Assembly: GCA_002415485.1 (NCBI GenBank)
Contig: DHYU01000013.1
Location: 21,028 to 40,567 of the forward strand
Source: Proteobacteria bacterium UBA5122
GTDB lineage: Bacteria; Pseudomonadota; Gammaproteobacteria; Tenderiales; Tenderiaceae
Length of the DNA stretch: 19,540 nucleotides
Direction of reading: 5' to 3'
Part shown: positions 7,552 to 14,418 of the stretch, piece after piece
Position numbering within the stretch: position 1 is the first letter of the stretch
Layout: every line of letters starts with the position of its first letter
The notes under the pieces: model-generated
The model's input: only the letters and a program-made list of their open reading frames with translations
The model's database searches: none
Told to the model about the DNA's origin: nothing
Made by a program: the position numbers and the translations under genes

Positions 7552-10200
7552 TCACTGTTCTACGCCCGCCGTCGCTGAAAAACGCTTATCGAGCGGACTC
7601 AACTGCCGCCACCGCTCAAAATACTCTTTCGCCTGCGCCATCTCCCCGGCGGCCAGGCTCAATTGCCACAGATCTATCAAACTGGGCACGTGGTTCGAAT
7701 GCAGCTCGAGAATCCGTTGCAAGGCCTGGCGACGATCCAGCCCCCCGGCTGCTCTCGCCTGCGCCAAACCAGCGTACATTCGGTCGGCCATTGTACCACT
7801 GATCCATGTGTCCGCCGGATTTGCCTGATAGGCCATGCGCAACAAGCGTACCGCTTCCCCTGTCTGCCCCTGAAACTCGGCCAACCAGGCGCGCAGCGCC
7901 AGCTCCGTGCCGATGTAAGCACGCTCAAAGGACTCTGCCTCAGCCGCCGGTACCGATAGGTGCTGCGTCGCCAACGCCAGGGAGGGGCGCTGTGCCAGCA
8001 GCCACTGCAAGGACTGCACAACATCCAGACCACCTTCAAACCGTGCACGCGGCAATTGATATTCGATCACGGGCGCCCACTCGCTTTGTATTGGGCCATC
8101 GCCAACGGCAATCGGCCCCCAATAACGTCCGAGCCAGGTCCACGCCCCTTCGCCGCCACTCGCCAGCGCCTGATCGTGGGCACGCGCCAATGCTGCCTGC
8201 ACATCGTCCGCGCTGGGCTGGCGATTTTCAAAGCCTACCAAGGCCACACGAAAGCCGTCGACAAACACGGAGTTCACTGCAAACACCGAATCAAACGTGC
8301 GTAGTACCACCGCCAAGGAATGAGGATCAAACTGATTCAGCGCCAACCATTGCACAAACACGCCGCCGTCCGCCAGGCGCTGCTGCGCACGCTCAAACTG
8401 CTGGCGCGACAACAAGGCACTGCGCCCGACCAGGTCTGGATGAAACAGATCGCCAATAATCACGTCGTATTGTTGCCCGCTGGCCCGTAGATAGCGCCGC
8501 GCATCATCACGCACTACCTCCATCTGCGACATAACACCACCGTTCACAGGCGTGAACCACCGCTCGGCGGCATCGATTGCGCCCTGCGACAACTCCACGG
8601 CTGTGCGCTGTAATTGCGGATAGGCCAGTGATGCGGAGGCCGAGATCGCCGTACCGAGCCCGAGGAACAATACACTCTCGGCCTGCGGATGCAGCATCAA
8701 CGGCAGACGCACCTGGTTTTGCTGCGTCACCACTGCCAGCGGCTCCGATGAGGCATCCATGCGCTGCAGATCGCCGAGCAACAGACGCTGGCCATCGGCC
8801 TGTTGCACCACATGGGTGATTGCCAGTGCATCTTCGTGCACCATCAGATCAACGCTCGCCGCCTGCCCCTGTGGCAACAGCGCCGCCACCGGCGGCATCT
8901 GCAAATAGAAACCACCCGCTATCGCCAGCACCGGCAGCGCCAACCATGCAGGACGCCGCGCCCACGCCATGCCACACACAAGCAACAACAGGGCCGCGAT
9001 CACGATCGTCGTGCTACTGCCAAACAAAGGCGTCAACACAAACCCCGCCAGCAGCGCCCCTACCGCTGCACCGACGGCATTGGCCCCGTACAAGACACCA
9101 CCGCCGACCTTGTCGGCGCCCAAACGATGGCTCAACAAGGGCAGCCATGCGCCCAACAACAACGTCACTGGCAGCGTCAGCGCCGCCAGCATCATGCCCT
9201 GCTGCCACATTGCCGCCGCCAGACTGGTAAACGTCATGCCCTCCGCCCACGCGGCCAACAAGGGCACGGCCATCAAACTCGCCAACGCAAAAAACGCCGC
9301 CAACAGCGGCAGCAGCTCAAACCAAATACGTCCGCGCAGCAGGCGTGAAACCAGACTGCCCAATCCAATGCCCAATAAAAATACCGCGAGGATGATTGCC
9401 ATCACGTATTCGGTACGCAGCAGCAACATGCCGAACAGGCGCGTCCACGCAATCTCCAGCATCAGGGCCGCCGCCCCAACCCCGGCATAGGCCCACAGAC
9501 TCAACGCTGGCAGACGTGTCGATTCAGGCAGCGGCGTGGCCGGTGTCACTGAAGGCCCCACACTGCGTAGCGACAGCCACCAGGCACCTGCAGCCACCGC
9601 GGCGCCAATCAACGCGATCACAATCACTGCCGCCTGCCAGCCCAGCATCGGCAACAAGGCCAGGGGCAGCAAGGCACCGATCATGCCACCGAGCGTATTT
9701 ACCCCATAGACCCGCGCCAACGACACCGGCTGCTGCGTCAAGGCCTGCAACACCAGCGGAAAACCCAAGCCCATCGCCAAGGCGGGCAAGGTGATCAGGG
9801 CCAGCGCACTGACGCCATGCAGGCCATACCAGGCGGTCAAGGCCTCAGGCCCCAGGGAGTGAATCAGCGCATCGACACCGCGCAATAACAATGGCAGGGA
9901 CAAGGCATAGATCGCGACGCCGCCTTCGAGCCAGGCAAACATCCGCAAAGGACTGGAGATTTGACGAGCCCAGCGCCCACCAAACAAGGCGCCCGCACCC
10001 AAACCAATCATGAAGGCGGCGGCGGTAATCACCACACCAAAGATACTGACGCCAAACTGCAACGACAGCATACGCGCCCATAAAACCTGATACGCCAGAC
10101 CAACCAATCCGGAGCAAAAATAGAGTCCCACCAAAAGGTGGGCGTAACGAAGGTTAGGTTCAGCGCCTATGGAGCGGGCTGTGTGAGTCTCAGACAACAA
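7552..10200 (-). CDS. Polytopic membrane protein with spermidine-synthase-like domain and C-terminal helical repeats
   Basis: 882 residues in three parts. Residues about 20-470 form twelve or so membrane helices of the type found in membrane-bound spermidine-synthase-like proteins (LYFCSGLVGLAYQVLWARML at the start; a second, similar half after AYAGVGAAALMLEIAWTRL). Residues about 505-665 look like a spermidine-synthase/SAM-dependent Rossmann domain (VLFLGLGTAIS, VELSQGAIDAAERW, YDVIIGDLFHP), but the GGGDG glycine loop is GLGTA and the aspartates for amine binding do not stand in the expected form, so real aminopropyl transfer is doubtful. Residues about 755-875 are TPR-like. The start is TTG (10200 or 10197), since no ATG or GTG precedes the conserved N-terminus after the in-frame stop at 10222. 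Such fusions are known in many bacteria with unknown role; here it lies inside an oxidase gene run. It is much richer in GC than the genes just upstream. Confidence 0.85.
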   Translation of the reverse strand: MLSETHTARSIGAEPNLRYAHLLVGLYFCSGLVGLAYQVLWARMLSLQFGVSIFGVVITAAAFMIGLGAGALFGGRWARQISSPLRMFAWLEGGVAIYALSLPLLLRGVDALIHSLGPEALTAWYGLHGVSALALITLPALAMGLGFPLVLQALTQQPVSLARVYGVNTLGGMIGALLPLALLPMLGWQAAVIVIALIGAAVAAGAWWLSLRSVGPSVTPATPLPESTRLPALSLWAYAGVGAAALMLEIAWTRLFGMLLLRTEYVMAIILAVFLLGIGLGSLVSRLLRGRIWFELLPLLAAFFALASLMAVPLLAAWAEGMTFTSLAAAMWQQGMMLAALTLPVTLLLGAWLPLLSHRLGADKVGGGVLYGANAVGAAVGALLAGFVLTPLFGSSTTIVIAALLLLVCGMAWARRPAWLALPVLAIAGGFYLQMPPVAALLPQGQAASVDLMVHEDALAITHVVQQADGQRLLLGDLQRMDASSEPLAVVTQQNQVRLPLMLHPQAESVLFLGLGTAISASASLAYPQLQRTAVELSQGAIDAAERWFTPVNGGVMSQMEVVRDDARRYLRASGQQYDVIIGDLFHPDLVGRSALLSRQQFERAQQRLADGGVFVQWLALNQFDPHSLAVVLRTFDSVFAVNSVFVDGFRVALVGFENRQPSADDVQAALARAHDQALASGGEGAWTWLGRYWGPIAVGDGPIQSEWAPVIEYQLPRARFEGGLDVVQSLQWLLAQRPSLALATQHLSVPAAEAESFERAYIGTELALRAWLAEFQGQTGEAVRLLRMAYQANPADTWISGTMADRMYAGLAQARAAGGLDRRQALQRILELHSNHVPSLIDLWQLSLAAGEMAQAKEYFERWRQLSPLDKRFSATAGVEQ

Positions 10201-10221
10201 GGCATGAACGCCGAGCGGCGC

Positions 10222-10575
10222 TTAGAACGGGAAGAACCAAACAACAGCAGCAACAGCATGGGCAAAGGCCAAGGTCACTGTTAGCCCTGCACATACCATA
10301 TGTGCCACAAACACCTGTTTACCTTCCATTACCATGGACAGGCCTAAATAAGCTGTTGCGCACAAGAGCACCAACAGAACGACCCCCATATAAAACAAAA
10401 TCCGATGCTTTTCATTTTCTGTCAGCTCAAATTTTTCACGCTGAATTTCGGCCTGTTCATTAAACGCCTGCATAACTTGCAGACCATCATCACTGCTGCT
10501 CTGTGCCGCAGCCGCTGGCATATAAAAACTGATCGCCATGACGATCATGGCCAGTAAGGTTCGTACGTACTTCAC
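10222..10575 (-). CDS. Small exported membrane protein with two helices and intramembrane histidines
   Basis: With the GTG at 10575 the product is 117 residues: a signal sequence MKYVRTLLAMIVMAISFYMPAAAA, a short periplasmic segment (25-56), a helix from about 59 to 82 and another from about 88 to 115. His57, His92 and His106 lie at or inside the helices (VFVAHMVCAG, LAFAHAVAAVVWFFPF), a layout that would allow b-type heme binding, although nothing proves it. Upstream in-frame ATG codons belong to the previous gene, and the GTG run at 10573-10581 offers three adjacent starts. No family recognised. It is placed between the 82-residue membrane protein and the spermidine-synthase-like protein in the same run. 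Confidence 0.75.
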   Translation of the reverse strand: MKYVRTLLAMIVMAISFYMPAAAAQSSSDDGLQVMQAFNEQAEIQREKFELTENEKHRILFYMGVVLLVLLCATAYLGLSMVMEGKQVFVAHMVCAGLTVTLAFAHAVAAVVWFFPF

Positions 10576-10603
10576 CACCACCCCCAAATCGATATTTATA
10601 TGA

Positions 10604-10852
10604 CTACGATTGCTTTTCTGTTTCGTTACCGGCTTGCGCTTCTTTCTGATCTGCCTCGGCACTGCGACGTATGGCCTGGCGCCAATACAAAACCGCCATC
10701 AGAATAAACGGGGCCAGCACTGCAACCGAAAGAAAAATAAATATCGCCCAAGGCGTATCAATAGTCACATGCATATAACGATAGCTGTCCGCCCACGCAG
10801 CAGGAGACAACGCTAATAATGCAATTACACTTAAAAATTTTATATTCAACAT
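10604..10852 (-). CDS. 82-residue exported single-helix membrane protein
   Basis: Starts at ATG 10852, one base after the stop of the FGE-fold gene, with AGAAGG inside the end of that gene as ribosome site. The frame is open further to 11017, but that part is antisense-free overlap with the FGE-fold gene in another frame and lacks sense. The product has a signal peptide MLNIKFLSVIALLALSPAAWA, then YRYMHVTIDTPW, a membrane helix from about 35 to 57 and a charged cytoplasmic tail rich in Glu, Gln and Lys. No family recognised. Size and location fit a small structural subunit of the membrane complex; this is inference. Confidence 0.78.
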   Translation of the reverse strand: MLNIKFLSVIALLALSPAAWADSYRYMHVTIDTPWAIFIFLSVAVLAPFILMAVLYWRQAIRRSAEADQKEAQAGNETEKQS

Positions 10853-10853
10853 A

Positions 10854-11921
10854 TTAATTACCTTCTGCATCCGCCGCACAGCGGAAACCAAAAAAGTCAG
10901 AGGCATAATGTGGCCAAGAGTAATTACGGTGATAAGTGGCAGTAGAAAATGGATCACTCTTCCATGATCCACCACGCAACACCTTATACTTGGCATCCAC
11001 ACCGACCAAATCAACAACCTTCATTGCTCGATCTGCTGGCGTCGTTGCAACCTGAATTTTGCCCTTAAACAATTCTTCTGGCGCATCACTACCAGGATAG
11101 GCTTGAAAATCGTCTTCCAACCATTCAAAGACATTACCCGCCATATCCATGACCCCATATGGGCTTGCGCCATTACTATATGTCGTAACGTCAGTGGCAG
11201 AACCTACCGAATAATATGTATTAAGACGGGTAACATCCATTTCGTTACCCCAAGGCCAACGCCGACCGTCTTCACCACGAGCAGCCTTTTCCCATTCAGC
11301 TTCAGTCGGCAAACGTTTACCGGCCCAAACACAGTAATTACTCGCGTCATACCAAGAGACCATTGTCACTGGATGTAATTCCGCATCACGCGGAATTACA
11401 CCATTATCCCAATCAAGAGGTGGCCGATACCCTTCAGTAGCAACAAAACGAGCGTATTGGGCGTTGGTCACAGGGTATTTATCAATTCGATACTCTGGCA
11501 TCGATAACGTAAACCGAGGCCGATTTTGAGCACTGGTTCGCTCGCGATCAGATCCCATCAAAAACTCTCCGGCGGGAATCGTAATTAACTGATCAATCTC
11601 CTGCCACATCTCAGCAGGCAGCATCTGCGCCAAGTCTTGTTCACTATAATTGTGAACCTTGGTTTTGCCGGCTTCATGTCTCTCATGCCGAGTAATATCT
11701 TCACCTGCAGCGCGGATGCGATTCGGCATATCGGCAATATCATATGTTGACTTGGCTGGCATATCATTAAATACGCGACCATGGCCAACATCAATGATAT
11801 GAATGGCTCCACCAACCATTGCCAACGCTGCACACGTAACGAGTGTGGCATTAAAATAAAGTTTTCGTTTTGTTCGCTCTGCCGCTGACAGCTGAACTCG
11901 CTTATCGTACTTCTTGATCAT
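10854..11921 (-). CDS. Membrane-anchored FGE/sulfatase-modifying-factor fold protein without the catalytic cysteines
   Basis: 355 residues: a basic N-terminus, one membrane helix at about 22-44, a linker of about 65 residues, then a complete FGE-sulfatase domain (about 112-350). Domain hallmarks are IPAGEFLMGSD, YPVTNAQYARFV, HPVTMVSWYDASNYCVWAGKRLPTEAEWE (split over residues 183-210), WPWGNE, YGVMDMAGNVFEW and VLRGGSW near the end, finishing GFRCA. In formylglycine-generating enzymes the RGGS(F/W) motif is followed by the copper-binding Cys-x4-Cys pair; here these positions read Ser322 and Thr327 (WKSDPFSTATY). The protein therefore should not make formylglycine as FGE does. It probably faces the periplasm and serves as a structural or binding domain. 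ATG 11921 directly follows the preceding stop (TAAATG). No sulfatase gene is in the window. Confidence 0.93.
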   Translation of the reverse strand: MIKKYDKRVQLSAAERTKRKLYFNATLVTCAALAMVGGAIHIIDVGHGRVFNDMPAKSTYDIADMPNRIRAAGEDITRHERHEAGKTKVHNYSEQDLAQMLPAEMWQEIDQLITIPAGEFLMGSDRERTSAQNRPRFTLSMPEYRIDKYPVTNAQYARFVATEGYRPPLDWDNGVIPRDAELHPVTMVSWYDASNYCVWAGKRLPTEAEWEKAARGEDGRRWPWGNEMDVTRLNTYYSVGSATDVTTYSNGASPYGVMDMAGNVFEWLEDDFQAYPGSDAPEELFKGKIQVATTPADRAMKVVDLVGVDAKYKVLRGGSWKSDPFSTATYHRNYSWPHYASDFFGFRCAADAEGN

Positions 11922-12395
11922 TTAACTTTCAGACTCACCGGATTTCTTATCAGAACTACTTTTGTACAACAGATGACGGGGGCGCCGGCCATACGTTTTT
12001 TTAATCATAATCTCACCAGCCACTCCTCCAATTGCAGCAGCCTCTACCACAAGAATCACAATCAATATCCAGTAATAAACTGGCAACACTGTGACACCTT
12101 CTGGCATATCCTGATAGTTATGCATCTGGATGTAGCTGATTATTCGAGGGATAAGCGGCGCGAAATAACATAGAACCTTGCCCCCCAAGCCGTACACCAC
12201 GGACACCACAAAACCGGCAATGAACGGCAACACAAACACCGTCAGCATCCAGGTTGGCGAAAACGTACTTACCCCCCAGAACAACTCAAGTCGCACCCCG
12301 ACCATGCGTTCAAGTACATAATTCACCAAGGCGCCAGCACTTATTGCCACCAGCGCCATGAAAAATGCCATTTGTTTATTGCTTAGCTTCGGCAT
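11922..12395 (-). CDS. Polytopic membrane protein of unknown function
   Basis: 157 residues with about four hydrophobic segments: 8-26, 47-72 (with a short polar break after FWGVSTFSP), 76-92 and 105-130, then a basic, serine-rich cytoplasmic tail (IKKTYGRRPRHLLYKSS). The start ATG 12395 overlaps the cytochrome c gene by 20 bases; a second in-frame ATG (MAFFMALVA) eight codons on is an alternative. No family recognised and no metal-binding motif is evident apart from scattered His. Its position between a cytochrome c and the anchored FGE-fold protein, with overlapping frames, indicates that it belongs to the same complex. Confidence 0.82.
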   Translation of the reverse strand: MPKLSNKQMAFFMALVAISAGALVNYVLERMVGVRLELFWGVSTFSPTWMLTVFVLPFIAGFVVSVVYGLGGKVLCYFAPLIPRIISYIQMHNYQDMPEGVTVLPVYYWILIVILVVEAAAIGGVAGEIMIKKTYGRRPRHLLYKSSSDKKSGESES

Positions 12396-12888
12396 CGAGT
12401 TTCTCTTGGTAGGACCGCCCTGTCAGCTTTTCATATTCGGACTTTTTCACCTCTTCCAGGTACCAGTCTTCAACCTTCAAGCTTGCAAAGTAACGCGCGA
12501 GAGTACGGCGTTCATCCTCAGGTAAATCAGCAAAGGATGGCATTTGATACTCGGCCTTCAAGCGCGAGGGCAATATCTCTTGTGGATTCGGCGCGGAGAA
12601 GTATTCAAACAACCACTCTTCTGTCTTTAATGACCCGATACCATCCAAGGATGGTGACGGAACAGACTGCATCGGATTCCGCACCCCCCAAATTGTATGA
12701 CAGTCACGACAATCATACTTTTTGTATAGCTTAGCCCCCGCGTCCTGCAACGCTTTATCCGCAGTAGAGTAAAAAGGAATACCTGGATCTTCCCCTTCTT
12801 CCTGAGCATGGCGGTGTTGGTTAATAAAAAAGAAGCCCACTACCACCACTGCCATCAAGGCAAATATTCCTTTTTCTCCCTTACGCAT
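12376..12888 (-). CDS. Membrane-anchored monoheme cytochrome c
   Basis: 170 residues from ATG 12888 (a TTG just before it is less likely). One N-terminal helix, GIFALMAVVVVGFFFI, holds the protein in the membrane with the heme domain in the periplasm. The heme site is YDCRDCH (CxxCH), and YQMPSFADLPEDERRTLARYFASL provides the Met axial ligand and final helix, as in class I cytochromes c. A tail of about 35 residues follows. The pattern of anchor plus single heme recalls NorC and the cytochromes associated with quinol/heme-copper enzymes, but the sequence is not the NorC signature. It could feed electrons to the CcoO/CcoN pair or to a separate redox unit made by the neighbouring genes. Confidence 0.93.
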   Translation of the reverse strand: MRKGEKGIFALMAVVVVGFFFINQHRHAQEEGEDPGIPFYSTADKALQDAGAKLYKKYDCRDCHTIWGVRNPMQSVPSPSLDGIGSLKTEEWLFEYFSAPNPQEILPSRLKAEYQMPSFADLPEDERRTLARYFASLKVEDWYLEEVKKSEYEKLTGRSYQEKLDAEAKQ

Positions 12889-12892
12889 CAAC

Positions 12893-13165
12893 TTACTTAC
12901 GACCTTCTTGCTGTGAGCGCTTCTCGGCCAGCACTTCTTCTCTACGCTTCATCTGCTGTTCCAGAACTTCACGACTCTTCTTAAAATCTTCTGGAGACAT
13001 TTTGTCTCGATCATTCTCATCAAACACGAGATATTTTATATCTTCATCGAACTGCTCATTCTTTTTGGCCCAGCGAATGCCGTAAATCGCAGCAGCAATA
13101 ATCAGCGCCCCAGCAATCAACCATATATAGATGGTCCAGCCATCCGCCCATTGATCAACATTCAT
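12893..13165 (-). CDS. CcoS-like cbb3 oxidase maturation protein with C-terminal extension
   Basis: 90 residues with a good ribosome site (GAAGGAGCAATATCG before ATG 13165). The N-terminal helix (about 12-32, IYIWLIAGALIIAAAIYGI) is followed by RWAKKNEQFDEDIKYLVFDEND. That is close to the CcoS pattern, in which a helix ends in W-A-x-x-x-x-QFDD and is followed by a short stretch ending in I/VLFDDD. Typical CcoS proteins are 45-70 residues; here a charged, helical extension of about 35 residues follows (SPEDFKKSREVLEQQM and beyond), likely a coiled coil. CcoS is required for heme insertion into cbb3 oxidase in Rhodobacter. The assignment is by motif and could be coincidental, but the presence of ccoN, ccoO and ccoG nearby supports it. 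Confidence 0.75.
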   Translation of the reverse strand: MNVDQWADGWTIYIWLIAGALIIAAAIYGIRWAKKNEQFDEDIKYLVFDENDRDKMSPEDFKKSREVLEQQMKRREEVLAEKRSQQEGRK

Positions 13166-13178
13166 CGATATTGCTCCT

Positions 13179-13478
13179 TCAAAACAGGTAACCTTGCAAC
13201 AACTGCATCACAGCCATAATCACCGCAGCAATAATCCCTAGGAAGATAAAAAAGAACATCACCTTCTCCCCGGTCTTTAAAGACTTCCCTTTCTCTGTTT
13301 GCATGTACTTCACGACTATTACCGTAAAAAGCACTATGCAAAACATTAAAAAAAAGAATATCGCAACACTAAAGTTCTGACTGTAGATTCCCTCTACCCC
13401 CCAGCGATCATCAACAATCGATTTAACGCTGAGACTCACATCTGATACCAGACTCAAACCTTCTATACCGAGCGACAC
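13179..13478 (-). CDS. Two-helix membrane protein, first gene of the accessory run
   Basis: I take GTG 13478 as the start (99 residues) because AGAGG stands ten bases before it. The frame continues to a TTG at 13538, giving 119 residues, but that start has no ribosome site and begins eight bases after the T run of the upstream terminator. The product has an N-terminal polar segment, a helix FSVAIFFFLMFCIVLFTVIVV, a basic loop MQTEKGKSLKTGEK, and a second helix VMFFFIFLGIIAAVIMAVMQLL at the C-terminus. Family not recognised. Thirteen bases separate it from the CcoS-like gene. AT-rich codon use resembles that of the following genes and differs from the GC-rich left end of the window. Confidence 0.7.
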   Translation of the reverse strand: MSLGIEGLSLVSDVSLSVKSIVDDRWGVEGIYSQNFSVAIFFFLMFCIVLFTVIVVKYMQTEKGKSLKTGEKVMFFFIFLGIIAAVIMAVMQLLQGYLF

Positions 13479-13490
13479 AAACAATGCACC

Positions 13491-13499
13491 TCTATAGCA
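13491..13499 (-). promoter_or_regulatory. Possible extended -10 element (TGCTATAGA)
   Basis: TG-N-TATAGA on the minus strand lies between the oxidase-operon terminator and the GTG 13478 start. No clear -35 is found 16-18 bases upstream; an extended -10 can do without one. A weakness is that the start point would fall only about 6-10 bases before the GTG, leaving a short leader that cuts into the AGAGG ribosome site. Read-through of the terminator is the alternative source of transcripts for the downstream run. Confidence 0.22.
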
Positions 13500-13546
13500 G
13501 ACACTGTAATTAGCGAAGTTAGACAGTGAATTCGTCAATTATATCC

Positions 13547-13576
13547 AAAAAAAATGCCGCTCAGTGAGCGGCATTT
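13547..13576 (-). terminator. Rho-independent terminator closing the oxidase core operon
   Basis: On the minus strand a perfect 12-base inverted repeat, AAATGCCGCTCA and TGAGCGGCATTT (plus-strand 13552-13563 and 13565-13576), is followed by a run of eight T. It lies 35 bases after the stop of the 44-residue gene. It separates the ccoN-ccoO operon from the accessory gene run, or attenuates transcription into it. Confidence 0.9.
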
Positions 13577-13611
13577 CAGCTGCATCTTGCCGAGGCTATC
13601 GCCCCAACAAA

Positions 13612-13746
13612 TTAGCGGCCGTAGGTGCTTACACCTGGCTTATCTTTATCATAGTTATCTACAAAGAAGCTGTAGATAAATGGTGCAATAAAGACAACAG
13701 CAATGATAACAGCCATTACCAGTGGTGGATTATCGATATCAATCAT
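13612..13746 (-). CDS. 44-residue single-helix membrane protein, CcoQ-like position
   Basis: Reads MIDIDNPPLVMAVIIAVVFI then APFIYSFFVDNYDKDKPGVS and ends TYGR. One helix of about 20 residues (9-28) with a charged, soluble C-terminus. A strong ribosome site TTTAGGAGAT lies six bases before the ATG at 13746. It follows the 207-residue subunit by 33 bases and is the last gene before the terminator. CcoQ, the small cbb3 subunit, has similar size and is encoded after ccoO, but the sequence is not obviously CcoQ. A small stabilising subunit of the oxidase is the most reasonable reading. Confidence 0.82.
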   Translation of the reverse strand: MIDIDNPPLVMAVIIAVVFIAPFIYSFFVDNYDKDKPGVSTYGR

Positions 13747-13779
13747 TTTTATCTCCTAAAAATTTATCTATCAATACGC

Positions 13780-14403
13780 TTAGTGAGCGACGCTGTGGTC
13801 TGGCTGCCAGCTATAGTGTGGCAGACGCTTGATCACTATCAACACTGCGATACAGAAGTAGGCAACGTAGAATACGTCAATTGTGTAACCTTTATCCCAC
13901 CAAGGTTGCTTGCGCATGACTTCGCCATTTTCCTTGATAGGACCTTCGAAGTTTGCCAACACCACCTTATCACCAATAACGGTGTATTCTTCCAGGTCTA
14001 CGTTCTTACGTTGCAGCTCAATGACTTGATCTTTAATCATGCGCAAGTCATCCATAGTCAAAGGATGGCGATCCTGCTCTGACTTATGAGGACCAACCGG
14101 CGCATTTTTAACGATATATTCCATCTTACCCTTGTCATCAGCGATAGCTTGAACTTGTGGGCTATCCATCAGCTGAATGTAATCTGCATAAATCGCAGCC
14201 GTAGGGCGCTTACCCCACAGAGGGAACGTAATCGCAAAAGCTGTCAGAACCGTCAGAACCAACAACCAGACAACGGCTTGGGGCAGACGATTATTGTCCT
14301 CAGCGATACCACCGAGACTTTCACCCTCCCAAACATGCTTAGCCTTGTTGTTTTGCTCTTCATCCGCCATTGAATACAGCGGGTTATCAAGTTTCCATGC
14401 CAT
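13780..14403 (-). CDS. Heme-less CcoP-like two-helix oxidase subunit
   Basis: 207 residues. Near the N-terminus KHVWEGESLGGIAEDNNRLP (residues 22-41) is like the CcoP pattern (GHVxDxIxExNNPLPRWW) right before the first helix (about 42-60). This helix ends FPLWGKRPTAA, then comes a periplasmic domain of about 110 residues (66-175) with alternating charged segments, ending QPWWDKGY, and a second helix from about 177 to 195. There is no CxxCH, so unlike real CcoP it carries no c-heme. The FPxWGxRP motif is shared with the protein at 5718-6176. Ribosome site AAAGGGGAGAG precedes ATG 14403. Fifteen bases separate it from the ccoO stop, so it is almost surely a subunit of the same enzyme. Confidence 0.88.
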   Translation of the reverse strand: MAWKLDNPLYSMADEEQNNKAKHVWEGESLGGIAEDNNRLPQAVVWLLVLTVLTAFAITFPLWGKRPTAAIYADYIQLMDSPQVQAIADDKGKMEYIVKNAPVGPHKSEQDRHPLTMDDLRMIKDQVIELQRKNVDLEEYTVIGDKVVLANFEGPIKENGEVMRKQPWWDKGYTIDVFYVAYFCIAVLIVIKRLPHYSWQPDHSVAH

Positions 14404-14418
14404 TGTTTTCTCTCCCCT

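Noticed and set aside
8803..9490. Several plus-strand frames opposite the spermidine-synthase-like gene
   Set aside because: Translations are rich in Arg, Gln, His, Pro and Ala with no ribosome sites, the usual shadow of a hydrophobic GC-rich gene.
10854..11921. An active formylglycine-generating enzyme
   Set aside because: The catalytic cysteine pair is replaced by Ser and Thr and no sulfatase gene is present.
13533..13538. TTGACG as a -35 box for the accessory run
   Set aside because: The nearest -10-like sequences are 20 or more bases away; not a standard promoter.
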